DNA of 58,487 nucleotides from CAYNHF01 sp964397045 (lineage in GTDB: Bacteria > Actinomycetota > Acidimicrobiia > Spongiisociales > UBA5794), in assembly GCA_964397045.1 (NCBI GenBank), contig CAYNHF010000035.1:1-58487 (forward strand). Direction: 5' to 3'. Below are positions 18,024 to 26,015 of the stretch, piece after piece (positions within the stretch are counted from its first letter, which is position 1; each line of letters begins with the position of its first letter). A model generated the notes under the pieces. It was given only the letters and a program-made list of their open reading frames with translations, had not been told where the DNA came from and did no database searches. The position numbers and the translations under genes were made by a program.

Positions 18024-18077
18024 AGATCTCCTTGGATGGCCGAAACGGCAAACAGAGCTTGAACTTGCAAGGATGTC

Positions 18078-18083
18078 ATTATA
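18078..18083 (-). promoter_or_regulatory. -10 element TATAAT for gyrBA
   Basis: On the minus strand a perfect TATAAT occurs in the 111-base gap between the DUF721 stop and gyrB, about 54 bases before the GTG. No strong -35 is visible at the usual distance. Confidence 0.55.
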
Positions 18084-18134
18084 GCCGGAAAGCCCTGATA
18101 CATGGCGGTTGCAGGCCGATTCAACCCGCCGGGT

Positions 18135-18473
18135 TCACCCTGCATTGCGGGCCACCCTGAGCCGGATTCCCGACACCAGCCCTTCACCCAGCTCCTGCTC
18201 GATTGCCGCCACCAAGACATCTGATTCGAACCGCAGCCGGGTCGCCGCTCCCCCGTCAGGGACGTCGACGACGAGGACGCCCTTTTCGTCGATCTTCACG
18301 GGCGTGGTGTGCTGCCACTTCGGCCCCGCGACTGTATCCCATCGCTCGAAGATCTGGAGACTCGCCCCCTGCGGGGTCCCGGCGAAGCGGCCGAGCAACA
18401 CGTCCAGCACGTCCCCGACCGGCTCCAACTCACGCCTGGATTCCTGTTCGTTCATACTGCGATCACTGACCAT
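18135..18473 (-). CDS. DUF721 (DciA-like) protein
   Basis: The 112-residue protein has the DUF721 pattern: a helical N-terminus, WDTVAGPKWQHTTPVKI, then a strand pair with LVVDVPDGGAATRLRFES and a final strand IRLRVA. In actinobacteria this gene sits between recF and gyrB, exactly as here, and relatives named DciA help load the replicative helicase DnaB where DnaC/DnaI are missing. The start at ATG 18473 follows a GGGGGTGA run; Met7 (18455) is an alternative. Confidence 0.8.
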   Translation of the reverse strand: MVSDRSMNEQESRRELEPVGDVLDVLLGRFAGTPQGASLQIFERWDTVAGPKWQHTTPVKIDEKGVLVVDVPDGGAATRLRFESDVLVAAIEQELGEGLVSGIRLRVARNAG

Positions 18474-18514
18474 TCACCCCCTGTCGATCCACCACCACCG
18501 GCCGCAACGGTGCT

Positions 18515-19615
18515 TCACTTGATCCCGCCTTCGGCCACCCGCCACGTTCTTCCGCTCACCGGTACCTCATCCTCGCGAGCAGTGGTGACAAAAACCTGGC
18601 CTCGCGGCAGCAATTCCATCACCCCTGCCGAGCGCCGCGCGTCGAGTTCGGAGAACACGTCGTCCAGCAACAACATCGGCGCCTCCCCATGAAACGATTC
18701 CAGCGCCGAGTACGAAGCCAGCCGGAGGCTCAAGGCGATCGATCGCTGCTCTCCCTGACTGGCCTGGATGCGACTATCCCGACCATCGATCAGGAAAACA
18801 ACGTCATCCCGGTGCGGTCCGGCGCTCGTCGTGCGCTGATCCATGTCCCGATCCCGCCGCGAGGCCAGCACCTCGAGCAGGAGGGCCGCGTGCGCTGCCG
18901 GATCGCGAGACGCCCCCGTTGCTTCCTCGCCCGCCCACGAGGATCGATATCGCCAGGCCACCACCGAGTCCCCACCGACCGTCCGATACGCGTGCTCGAT
19001 CGCCGGCGTCAACCCATCGAGCAAGGAAAGGCGATGCGACAGAATCCGGCTGCCCAGCGTCGCGATCCGTTCATCCCATGCGTCGATGGTCATTCGATCC
19101 GCATTGCGCCCTTCCTGACGAAGCAGCGCATTCCGCTGCCGCACTGCTTTCTCATACTCGGCCAAGTCTGCGCCCGCGGCAGGAGCCAGCCTCCCGACCA
19201 AGTCATCGAGGTACTCCCTGCGCAGCGCCGGACCGCGCTTGACCAGGTCGAGGTCGTCGGGAAGGAAGGCCACCAGAGGAACCTCTGCCGCCACCAGCGA
19301 ATGCCGGGCGGGTCGCTTCCCATTCAGCAGAATGCGCCTCCTGCCAGTTGCCGGCACCTCGACCTCGACCTTGACTTCGCCTGTGGGTCGAGTAAATCCC
19401 CCACGTACGATGCCTTCAGCTGCTCCATCCCGCACTAGAGCGGTGTCCGGCGCTCGCCGGAACGACCGCAGAGTCGACAGGTACCCGATCGCCTCGAGAA
19501 TGTTGGTCTTCCCCGCCCCATTGTCTCCGACGAGGACGTTGACCCCCGGATCGGGACGAAAGTCGACCTCGCGATACGACCGAAAGTCGCGCAAGACGGT
19601 CCACGCCAGATGCAC
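18515..19615 (-). CDS. recF: DNA replication and repair protein RecF
   Basis: The GTG at 19615 begins a 366-residue protein with the typical opening VLRDFRSYREVDFRPDPGVN, Walker A GDNGAGKTN, an ABC signature ASQGEQRS and Walker B LLLDDVFSELD. RecF acts with RecO and RecR to load RecA at gaps and stalled forks. The spacing to dnaN is 20 bases, so the two are co-transcribed; dnaN-recF adjacency is conserved across bacteria. The ribosome binding site is weak. Confidence 0.95.
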   Translation of the reverse strand: MHLAWTVLRDFRSYREVDFRPDPGVNVLVGDNGAGKTNILEAIGYLSTLRSFRRAPDTALVRDGAAEGIVRGGFTRPTGEVKVEVEVPATGRRRILLNGKRPARHSLVAAEVPLVAFLPDDLDLVKRGPALRREYLDDLVGRLAPAAGADLAEYEKAVRQRNALLRQEGRNADRMTIDAWDERIATLGSRILSHRLSLLDGLTPAIEHAYRTVGGDSVVAWRYRSSWAGEEATGASRDPAAHAALLLEVLASRRDRDMDQRTTSAGPHRDDVVFLIDGRDSRIQASQGEQRSIALSLRLASYSALESFHGEAPMLLLDDVFSELDARRSAGVMELLPRGQVFVTTAREDEVPVSGRTWRVAEGGIK

Positions 19616-19635
19616 GAGTCGTTACCCCGTGCGGA

Positions 19636-20715
19636 TCAAAGCCGCACGGGCATCAGGAGGTAGCGGAACCCGCTGCCGTCTCCGCCCGTCAGCATTCCCG
19701 GCTTCAGCGGGTCGATCGTCTCCAGAACCACCTCATCACCGTCGACGGCAGCCACTCCGTCCGTGAGGTATCGGGTATTGAAGGCGATTGTCATCTCCTC
19801 ACCCTGGTAGTCCCCCGCGATATGCTCCGTTTCCTCACCCACTTCCTGGCGAGTCACCCGCAGCTCCACACCTCCATCGTGAAGTCCGAGCCGAACCGGG
19901 ATGTGATCCTCAGCCACCAGCGAAGCCCGCCCGACGGCGTCCAGTAACGCTTCCCGGTTGACCACCAGGCGATTCGGATATGAATCGGGGAGCAGCTGTC
20001 GGTAGTTCGGGAACGTCGACTCGATCACCCTTACGGTGAGGCGGCCGCGAGGTGAGCTGAAGGAGGCTTCGCGCTCCCCCAACTCCATGACGATCGTGTC
20101 GTCCCCGATGGTGCGTCCGAGCTCTCGGAGTGCGCGATATGGAACGAGGGTCGTCGTCGTGCCGGTGACGCCCAACATCTCTCGGACTGCCAGCCGATAG
20201 GAATCCGTTGCCACCAACCGGACCCCTTCGTCTTCTGCTTCGAACAACACTCCAGTGAGGGTCGGCCTTGCCTCATCGCTCGATGCCGCGACGCCTACCT
20301 GAGTGAGGGCAGCCGTCAGCGCACCTCCGTCGATCTCCACGCCCGAACCACTCGGCTCGTTCGCGATCTCGGGGAAGTCATCGACGCTCAACTCACGCAG
20401 TCGGAAGCGGGGTCCATTACCCGTGATTTCGACTTCACCGTCGGCAGCGGACATCGCGACCGCACCCTGCGGCAGCTTGCGGACCGCCTCGGCAGCCAGC
20501 TTCGCGGGGATCACCGTCTTGCCGACTTCGAGGACTTCGACATCCAGATTCGTCTGGATCGTGATCTCAGAGTCTGTGCCGGTCACTCGAAGGCGTTTAC
20601 CTTCGACGACGCAGAGCAAACCCTGGAGAATCGGAAGCGGGGATCTCGTCCCTACCGCTCTGCCCGCCCTCGCCAGGACATCTGCCAGGTCGTCTCGTTC
20701 GGCTCTGATACGCAC
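19636..20715 (-). CDS. dnaN: DNA polymerase III sliding clamp (beta subunit)
   Basis: The GTG at 20715 is preceded by AGAGGA seven bases upstream. The 359-residue product has the three repeated clamp domains and family motifs such as ATDSYRLAVRE and FPNYRQLLP, ending YLLMPVRL. The dimeric ring tethers the replicative polymerase to DNA. It lies 182 bases downstream of dnaA with its own likely promoter, and it is followed by recF. Confidence 0.96.
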   Translation of the reverse strand: MRIRAERDDLADVLARAGRAVGTRSPLPILQGLLCVVEGKRLRVTGTDSEITIQTNLDVEVLEVGKTVIPAKLAAEAVRKLPQGAVAMSAADGEVEITGNGPRFRLRELSVDDFPEIANEPSGSGVEIDGGALTAALTQVGVAASSDEARPTLTGVLFEAEDEGVRLVATDSYRLAVREMLGVTGTTTTLVPYRALRELGRTIGDDTIVMELGEREASFSSPRGRLTVRVIESTFPNYRQLLPDSYPNRLVVNREALLDAVGRASLVAEDHIPVRLGLHDGGVELRVTRQEVGEETEHIAGDYQGEEMTIAFNTRYLTDGVAAVDGDEVVLETIDPLKPGMLTGGDGSGFRYLLMPVRL

Positions 20716-20752
20716 AATTGGTTCCTCTTCAGTTGCTTAGAGATATCTCAAA

Positions 20753-20758
20753 ACAGTA
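20753..20758 (-). promoter_or_regulatory. Possible -10 element TACTGT for dnaN
   Basis: TACTGT on the minus strand lies 37 bases before the dnaN GTG and is followed by the 10-base palindrome GAGATATCTC at about 20740-20749. The -35 region is unclear. Confidence 0.4.
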
Positions 20759-20775
20759 GCCGTAGTAGTAGGCCC

Positions 20776-20898
20776 TGTGGATTGTGGGGTAATGGTAAAA
20801 GACCTGGTCAGAGGGACATAGCTGTACCCACACTGCCTGGGGACGATGCAGAGGTTCTCCCCAGGGGCGCCGGGAAGGCCGAGTTGGAGTGTGGACAT
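20776..20898. other. Degenerate DnaA-box-like sites between dnaA and dnaN
   Basis: Four 9-mers resemble TTRTCCACA: 20776-20784 (reverse, 7/9), 20783-20791 (reverse, 6/9), 20824-20832 (7/9) and 20890-20898 (reverse ATGTCCACA, 8/9). Actinobacterial oriC normally lies in this gap, but here it is only 182 bases and the boxes are weak. Confidence 0.35.
20836..20865 (-). terminator. Stem-loop downstream of dnaA
   Basis: CCTGGGGA and TCCCCAGG make a perfect 8-bp stem with a 14-base loop, starting 32 bases after the dnaA stop. It could end the dnaA transcript or be part of the origin. Confidence 0.45.
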
Positions 20899-22322
20899 CA
20901 TGGAGTTTTCCTCAGCTTCGCCGTCAGGGTTGTGACTTCATCGAAAACAACCTTGTCGGACTGGATGAGACTCTTGACCCTTTCGACCGCGTGGAGCACG
21001 GTGGTGTGGTCGCGACCGCCGAACGCCCTGCCGATCTTTGGAAGGGAAAGATCGGTCAATTCACGGCAGAGATACATGGCGATCTGGCGTTTCTGAGCCA
21101 GAGGCTGTTTGCGGCTCGGGCTGAGTAGATCGGCTTCCGAGAATCCGTAGGTTGCGGCCGTGAGGGTCACGATGCGTTCCGGAGTAACCCGGTTGCCTTC
21201 GGGCGGAGGAACCAGATCCTGGAGAACCTCGGCGGTCATATCGAGAGTGATTTGCTCGTGGGTCAAGGCGGCATACGCGGTCACCCGGGTGAGCGCCCCC
21301 TCCAGCTCCCGGATGTTGTCGCTCACATTCTCTGCGATGAACAGCAGCACCTCATGAGGGACCGGCCGGGGCGCAAACTCTGCGTTCTTCTTCAAGATCG
21401 CCAGACGAGTCTCGACGTCCGGTGGTTGGATGTCGGTGAGGAGTCCCCACTCGAACCGGCTTCGCAGGCGATCTTCGAGGGTGGAGAGGTGCTTCGGGGG
21501 CCGGTCGGCTGAGATCACCAGTTGTCTGCCCGCCTCGTAGAGGCTGTTGAACGTGTGGAAGAACTCTTCCAGGATCTGTTCTTTACCTTCGAAGAACTGC
21601 ACGTCATCGAGGAGGAGGACGTCAATGGTGCGGTAGCGGGCCTTGAACTCATCCATCCGCTTGCGGCGGATCCCGTTGATGAACTCGTTGAAGAACTGCT
21701 CCGAGGAGACGTATCGCACCACCGAACGGGGATCGAGTTCCCTGCGGTGATGACCGACGGCGTGGAGGAGATGGGTCTTGCCCAGACCAGCGCCTCCATA
21801 GATGAAGAGAGGGTTGTAGTGCGAAGCGGGCTGTTCGGCTACCGACATTGCGGCGGCGTGGGCAAAACGGTTTGAGGGACCGACCACAAAGTTCTCGAAG
21901 GTGTATTTCGAGATGAGCCGGGAATCGAGATCTTGCACCGGAGCCCGTAACGGAAGCGTTTCCGACTCGTTTTGAACCGAACGCGGTGGAGTCGTCGGCG
22001 TTGGTGGTCCCACCTCGGACTCCATGACAAGGACCTGCTGGCCGATCCTGGCGTCGAGGATGATCGTCATCTCTGGGCCGTACACGTCGTGGCAGCTCTC
22101 CTCGATGACGGGGAGGAAACGGTCGCGAACCCATCGACGATGGAAGTCGCTGGGTGCTTCGAGGCGGAGCACACCGTCTGTGACGTCCGGCTCGAGCGGT
22201 TCGAGCCATGTCTGCCATGCCTTGGTATTCACTCGAGTCCGGATGCGGTCCTGAAACTCATCCCATCGAGCGGCTGATGCGTCTGCTCCCACCAGGCCGT
22301 GTGCTCCTTCGCTATCAACCAT
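20898..22322 (-). CDS. dnaA: Chromosomal replication initiator DnaA
   Basis: The 474-residue protein has the N-terminal helicase-interaction domain (~20-100), a short variable linker, the AAA+ domain with Walker A GGAGLGKTHL and Walker B VLLLDDVQFF, and the C-terminal box-binding domain with the signature CRELTDLSLPKIGRAFGGRD followed by HTTV. It binds DnaA boxes at oriC and melts the duplex. Three boxes lie directly before the ATG, within the 5' untranslated region, which suggests autoregulation. The gene is divergent from rpmH. Confidence 0.97.
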   Translation of the reverse strand: MVDSEGAHGLVGADASAARWDEFQDRIRTRVNTKAWQTWLEPLEPDVTDGVLRLEAPSDFHRRWVRDRFLPVIEESCHDVYGPEMTIILDARIGQQVLVMESEVGPPTPTTPPRSVQNESETLPLRAPVQDLDSRLISKYTFENFVVGPSNRFAHAAAMSVAEQPASHYNPLFIYGGAGLGKTHLLHAVGHHRRELDPRSVVRYVSSEQFFNEFINGIRRKRMDEFKARYRTIDVLLLDDVQFFEGKEQILEEFFHTFNSLYEAGRQLVISADRPPKHLSTLEDRLRSRFEWGLLTDIQPPDVETRLAILKKNAEFAPRPVPHEVLLFIAENVSDNIRELEGALTRVTAYAALTHEQITLDMTAEVLQDLVPPPEGNRVTPERIVTLTAATYGFSEADLLSPSRKQPLAQKRQIAMYLCRELTDLSLPKIGRAFGGRDHTTVLHAVERVKSLIQSDKVVFDEVTTLTAKLRKTP

Positions 22323-22325
22323 TTT

Positions 22326-22358
22326 CTGTCCACATATCTATCCACACCGTGTGGAGAA
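22326..22358. promoter_or_regulatory. Cluster of three DnaA boxes upstream of dnaA
   Basis: CTGTCCACA (22326-22334) and CTATCCACA (22338-22346) on the plus strand and TTCTCCACA on the minus strand (22350-22358) each match TTRTCCACA at 8/9. The last two face each other as the inverted repeat CCACAC-C-GTGTGG. They lie 3-36 bases before the dnaA start. Confidence 0.7.
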
Positions 22359-22442
22359 CCGGCAAAGCGGCCCACCGGGGGGCGGCGCGGACAGGTTGCT
22401 CCTTTTTGAGGAAGTCCGCAGCTCCTGGGCAACGGGGCAGCG

Positions 22443-22472
22443 AGTGTAGGGAGGGTCTTTTGAACGATTCAA
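22443..22472 (-). promoter_or_regulatory. dnaA promoter
   Basis: On the minus strand TTGAAT (22472-22467) and TACACT (22448-22443) are separated by 18 bases, about 120 bases before the dnaA ATG. The -35 is embedded in the inverted repeat TTGAA-CGA-TTCAA, a possible operator. Confidence 0.5.
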
Positions 22473-22679
22473 GACAGCCAAAACCGAGACTATCCGGGGC
22501 GGGAGCATTTGAGCCTGTGGCTGAGAAAGAGCAACTAACCAGGTGTTTTGCCGGCAGTCGCCCTCACTGGGTGGCGTGAGGAAGCCCGAAATCCGCGCCG
22601 ACTGGGCTTAAGCAATGTTTCGCGGGCGAAGAGTGTTTTTCGCGTGATGCCCTCGAAGCCACCAGAGAGGCAGCGGGCT

Positions 22680-22708
22680 TTGACATAGCCCCGGGGCCTC
22701 CGTAACCT
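22680..22708 (+). promoter_or_regulatory. rpmH operon promoter
   Basis: A perfect TTGACA (22680-22685) and TAACCT (22703-22708) are 17 bases apart, giving a start near 22715 and a leader of about 42 bases before rpmH. Confidence 0.7.
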
Positions 22709-22756
22709 GCTCCGCCGAACCGCAACTTCCCTCTCTCCCTTCGGACCACTCTTCTG

Positions 22757-22891
22757 ATGAAGCGTACGTATCAACCCAAAGTACGGCGCCGTAAGCGCAA
22801 GCACGGATTCCGCCACCGCATGCACACGCGGGGCGGTCGCGCCGTTCTCAAGCGCCGTCGTGACAAGGGCCGCCACCGCCTTTCGGCGTGA
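22757..22891 (+). CDS. rpmH: 50S ribosomal protein L34
   Basis: The 44-residue frame reads MKRTYQPKVRRRKRKHGFR and ends in RLSA, the universal L34 pattern (KRTYQPs-rkr-r-HGFr-Rm-t--Gr-vl--RR-KGR--L). It is a structural protein of the large ribosomal subunit and is the first gene of the rpmH-rnpA-yidD-yidC-jag run. It overlaps the rnpA frame by 32 bases. No clear Shine-Dalgarno precedes the ATG. Confidence 0.96.
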   Translation: MKRTYQPKVRRRKRKHGFRHRMHTRGGRAVLKRRRDKGRHRLSA

Positions 22892-23243
22892 CGAGCGCCC
22901 CTTCGTCTCCCTGAGCGGCCGTTCGGAGTTCTCACGCCTCTATCGTGAGGGCCTCCGCAGCCGGGTGGGTTCGGTTGTGGTGCTCGCGGCATCCGGGGTA
23001 TCGGGTGCCGCTCGGGTAGGGTTTGTTGCCGGCCGGCGGGTCGGCAACGCGGTAGAGCGCAACCGGGCGAAGCGCCGGCTTCGTGAGGCGATGGCCCGGA
23101 TTGCGCCGAGAGATGGCATGACGTTCGTCGTGATCGCCCAACCGGGGGTGAACGGCGCTGCGTTTTCCCAACTCGTCTGCTGGCTCGACGACGCATGTCG
23201 GGAGTCGTGCGAGTCGGTTGACTCGGAGGAGAACGATGAGTGA
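22860..23243 (+). CDS. rnpA: Ribonuclease P protein component
   Basis: The only usable start is the GTG at 22860, inside rpmH, giving 127 residues and a 32-base overlap in a different frame. The RNase P protein pattern is visible: FSRLYREGLRS near the start, RVGFVAGRRVGNAVERNRAK followed by RRLRE in the middle, then FVVIAQPGV. It binds the catalytic RNA and helps process the 5' ends of tRNAs. The C-terminus is acidic (EENDE). The overlap suggests coupled translation with L34. Confidence 0.92.
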   Translation: MTRAATAFRRDERPFVSLSGRSEFSRLYREGLRSRVGSVVVLAASGVSGAARVGFVAGRRVGNAVERNRAKRRLREAMARIAPRDGMTFVVIAQPGVNGAAFSQLVCWLDDACRESCESVDSEENDE

Positions 23244-23523
23244 GAAGAAGCAACTCAAGCCGTACCACCCCGCGTGGTGGCTGGTTGCGGGCATCGGCTT
23301 GTATCGCCGCTTTCTGTCTCCCCTACTCCGGCCGAGTTGCCGTTACCACCCCACCTGCTCTGCGTACGCGGTCGAGGCCATCGAGATTCACGGCTCAGCC
23401 AAAGGGTCCTGGCTCGGAGTGAGGCGTATCGGCCGCTGCCATCCCTGGCGCGAAGGCGGCTTTGACCCCGTTCCCGGGAGCGAATCCGACGCCGGCCACC
23501 TCACTGAGGGGGCAGCCTCATGA
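23236..23523 (+). CDS. yidD: Membrane protein insertion efficiency factor YidD
   Basis: The ATG at 23236 has GGAGGA five bases upstream and overlaps the end of rnpA by eight bases; a TTG at 23218 is less likely. The 95-residue protein has the YidD motifs YRRFLSPLLRPSCRYHPTCS, then YAVEAI, and RRIGRCHPW with the conserved cysteines. It is a small membrane-associated protein that supports YidC-dependent insertion. The stop overlaps the yidC start as ATGA. Confidence 0.94.
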   Translation: MSEKKQLKPYHPAWWLVAGIGLYRRFLSPLLRPSCRYHPTCSAYAVEAIEIHGSAKGSWLGVRRIGRCHPWREGGFDPVPGSESDAGHLTEGAAS

Positions 23524-24416
23524 ATCCATGGACGCTGCTGCAACAGGCGCTCGGCTACACCCTGGCATTCTTCTACGAGATTATTCCAAATTATGGAATA
23601 TCGATCATCCTGCTCACGCTGGTCATCAGCCTGCTGCTGTTTCCGCTCACCCTCAAACAGACCCGTTCGATGCGGGCCATGCAGGAGATCCAGCCAGAGG
23701 TCAAGGCGCTGCAGAAGGAGCTGAAGGGCGACCGTGAGGAGCTCAACAAGCAGCTCATGGAGCTCTACAAAGAGCGCGGCGTCAACCCTGCAGCCGGCTG
23801 TCTCCCTCTGCTGTTGCAGATGCCGATTTGGTTTGCCTTGTTCCGGGTGCTCCGCGTCACGTACAACCCCGAAACGATGCAGCTCGACCCGGATAATGTC
23901 ATTCCGGCGGACAGTTCACTTGCCGCGGCGCTCGAGGCGGGAAACACCTTCTTTCTCGGGATGGATCTGCAGAAGTCTGCTGCCGAGGCGTTCAGCACCG
24001 GAATCGTTGAGGCGATCCCCTACCTCATTCTGATCGCGGTGGTCATCGTTTCCTCCTACTACCAGCAGGCGCAGACCACGCGCCGCTCGAAAAACAACGG
24101 GCAGGAAGTGAGCGCACAGGCACAGGGAATGCAAACGGCGATGAAGATCATGCCGCTGTTTATGGGCTTTATCTCCTGGGGATTCCCCTCAGGTCTCGTC
24201 TTGTACTTTGCCGTATCGGCCTTGTTCAGGATCGGCCAGCAGGCGGTGATCATCAAGCTGGACGACGACGGAGACAGCAATCAGAAGGGAGGGGAGGCTC
24301 CCCCGAAAGACGACGACGTTCCTCCCAATGGGGAAAACGGCTCGGGGAATGGCGAAGCCAACCAACCGAAGATAGCTCCCAACACCAGCAAGAAGCGGAA
24401 ACGCAGAAGGAAATAG
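23520..24416 (+). CDS. yidC: Membrane protein insertase YidC
   Basis: The 298-residue protein lacks the large periplasmic domain of Gram-negative YidC. It begins with a hydrophobic segment, then YGISIILLTLVISLLLFPLT with a following cytoplasmic coiled segment, NPAAGCLPLLLQMPIWFALF, two more helices and a C-terminal GFPSGLVLYFAVSALF helix. The tail is rich in Gly/Asn/Asp and ends in a basic KKRKRRRK cluster that may contact the ribosome. It inserts proteins into the membrane alone or with SecYEG. The start overlaps yidD by four bases. Confidence 0.95.
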   Translation: MNPWTLLQQALGYTLAFFYEIIPNYGISIILLTLVISLLLFPLTLKQTRSMRAMQEIQPEVKALQKELKGDREELNKQLMELYKERGVNPAAGCLPLLLQMPIWFALFRVLRVTYNPETMQLDPDNVIPADSSLAAALEAGNTFFLGMDLQKSAAEAFSTGIVEAIPYLILIAVVIVSSYYQQAQTTRRSKNNGQEVSAQAQGMQTAMKIMPLFMGFISWGFPSGLVLYFAVSALFRIGQQAVIIKLDDDGDSNQKGGEAPPKDDDVPPNGENGSGNGEANQPKIAPNTSKKRKRRRK

Positions 24417-24419
24417 TCA

Positions 24420-25343
24420 ATGGAGTGGGTAGAGGCACAGGGCAGGACGGTCGACGATGCCACCGCGGCAGCTCTTGCCGAGTTGCAGATCGGGTCACGC
24501 GACGACGCCACCATCGAGGTCCTTCAGGAACCCAAGGCAGGGTTCTTGGGCATAGGTGGCCAGGACGCAGTCGTCAAGGTGACGCCAAAAACAAAGCAGC
24601 GCTCGCAGCGCCGCAGACGCCGCCCTCGCCGGGCTGGCAACCGAAAGCAGGGAGAACAGGGCAAATCGCGAGGCGGCCGGCAAAACGAACCCAAGAACCA
24701 GCACCAATCGAGCCGTAGCGACAGCGGCGGCTCAAAACAATCGAAGAACAAAGGACGCTCCCAGAAGGCTGAGAGCAAGAGGAAACCCGAGAGCAGCAAG
24801 AGCTCAGGCAACAACGGCGGGTCCCAACCCGCAAAATCTGCTCCAAAGGAGAACGCCGTGGACGAAGCAAGCGAACGGTCGGTGACGGTAGAGGAACAGG
24901 CCGAGGTCGCAGCGGAATTCCTCGACGGGCTACTGGGTGCCTTCGGCCTTGAGGGAGAGGTGGTCACCCGCGCCGAAGACGACATCCTGTACATCGATAT
25001 CTCCGGCGACCAGACCGAGGCACTGGTGGGCCCCAAAGGGTCCATTATGCAATCGGTGCTGGAACTCACCCGGACGGTGATTCAGAGGAAGACGTTTGGT
25101 GCCCCGCGGATGCGCATCGACATAGCGGGATACACAGAAAGGCGCCGCGAAGCGCTCAAGATCTACACCGGCAAGCTGGTGGAGAAGGTTGTGGCGGAAC
25201 AGAGTGAAGTCATGCTTGAACCGATGAACCCGGCCGATCGCAAGGTCGTGCACGATGCGGTAGCGGAACACGAAGGCGTTCGCTCATTCTCAGAAGGTGA
25301 AGACCCACACCGCTCGGTCGTGATTGCGTTCGACGAGAGCTGA
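24420..25343 (+). CDS. jag: RNA-binding protein Jag/KhpB
   Basis: Starting three bases after the yidC stop, the 307-residue protein has an N-terminal Jag_N domain (~1-55, EPKAGFLGIGG), a long low-complexity linker (~58-150) dominated by Arg, Lys, Gln, Ser and Gly, a KH domain (~165-240, with VGPKGSIMQSV) and an R3H domain at the C-terminus (DRKVVHDAVAEHEGVRSFSE). KhpB binds RNA together with KhpA and influences cell division and elongation in other bacteria. The disordered basic linker is longer than usual. Confidence 0.92.
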   Translation: MEWVEAQGRTVDDATAAALAELQIGSRDDATIEVLQEPKAGFLGIGGQDAVVKVTPKTKQRSQRRRRRPRRAGNRKQGEQGKSRGGRQNEPKNQHQSSRSDSGGSKQSKNKGRSQKAESKRKPESSKSSGNNGGSQPAKSAPKENAVDEASERSVTVEEQAEVAAEFLDGLLGAFGLEGEVVTRAEDDILYIDISGDQTEALVGPKGSIMQSVLELTRTVIQRKTFGAPRMRIDIAGYTERRREALKIYTGKLVEKVVAEQSEVMLEPMNPADRKVVHDAVAEHEGVRSFSEGEDPHRSVVIAFDES

Positions 25344-25361
25344 GAACCCGACGTCCGTGAC

Positions 25362-26015
25362 GTGACGTTTCACGTGAAACGCACCGCCGACGCAGTCGAC
25401 CGGGCGTTGGCCTGGCTCGAGGTCGAACCTCGAGCCGAAGTTCGGGCTTCTCTTGCCGAATACGCCGATTGGGTTCGCACCGAGGGCCGCGATGCCGGCG
25501 CGATCGGCCCTTCCGAGGTGCCACGCCTGGCGGACCGCCATATCGGTGACTCTTTGTGTTTTGCTGCGGGGTTCACCGCCGGATTGCCAAACCGAGTGGT
25601 TGATGTGGGAAGTGGTATCGGCCTGCCGGGTGTTCCGCTGGCTATCGCTTTTCCCGGCGTCGGATTCACATTGCTGGATCGGTCGGGCCGACGAACAGGA
25701 CTGCTTCGACGGGTCGTCCGAATCCTGGGGCTGGAGAACGTTGAAGTGCTCGAGAGCGACGTAAATCGCCTTGACCAGGCGTTCCCTGGCATGACCTTCC
25801 GGGCGTCGCTCGCACTGCCGGCCGCGATGGCGATAGTCTGTCGCTCGCTCGAGACCGACGGTCAGGCGGTGTTCGGACTGAGCCGCACCACACCTCCCGA
25901 CGAGGACACCCTCCTCGCAGATGCGGTTTCCGTGGGACTCTCGGCCCGGGTGGTCGCCGTTCCGCCGGACATACTTGACTCCCCCGCCTGGCTCCTTAGG
26001 ATGACGCCGCAGTGA
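25362..26015 (+). CDS. rsmG: 16S rRNA (guanine-N7) methyltransferase RsmG
   Basis: The GTG at 25362 starts a 217-residue protein with the RsmG layout: a helical N-terminus, HIGDSLCFA, the SAM-binding motif VVDVGSGIGLPGVPLAIAFP, then LLDRSGRRTGLLR. It methylates guanine 527 (E. coli numbering) of 16S rRNA. The first codons overlap a perfect parS palindrome, so residues 2-7 are partly dictated by that site. The stop overlaps the parA start as GTGA. Confidence 0.92.
   Translation: MTFHVKRTADAVDRALAWLEVEPRAEVRASLAEYADWVRTEGRDAGAIGPSEVPRLADRHIGDSLCFAAGFTAGLPNRVVDVGSGIGLPGVPLAIAFPGVGFTLLDRSGRRTGLLRRVVRILGLENVEVLESDVNRLDQAFPGMTFRASLALPAAMAIVCRSLETDGQAVFGLSRTTPPDEDTLLADAVSVGLSARVVAVPPDILDSPAWLLRMTPQ
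25366..25381. promoter_or_regulatory. parS centromere site
   Basis: CGTTTCACGTGAAACG is a perfect 16-base palindrome matching the universal parS core GTTTCACGTGAAAC. It lies inside the first codons of rsmG, about 3 kb from dnaA and 0.6 kb before parA. ParB should load here. Confidence 0.9.

Larger units (their letters stand above)
22323..22756. other. dnaA-rpmH divide: candidate origin and replichore boundary
   Basis: This 434-base non-coding stretch separates the leftward dnaA-gyrA genes from the rightward rpmH-parB genes, so transcription diverges here as expected at an origin. It holds three DnaA boxes beside dnaA, a dnaA promoter and an rpmH promoter. The middle part (about 22475-22675) shows no further recognisable site. 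Whether replication starts here or in the dnaA-dnaN gap cannot be decided by eye. Confidence 0.5.
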
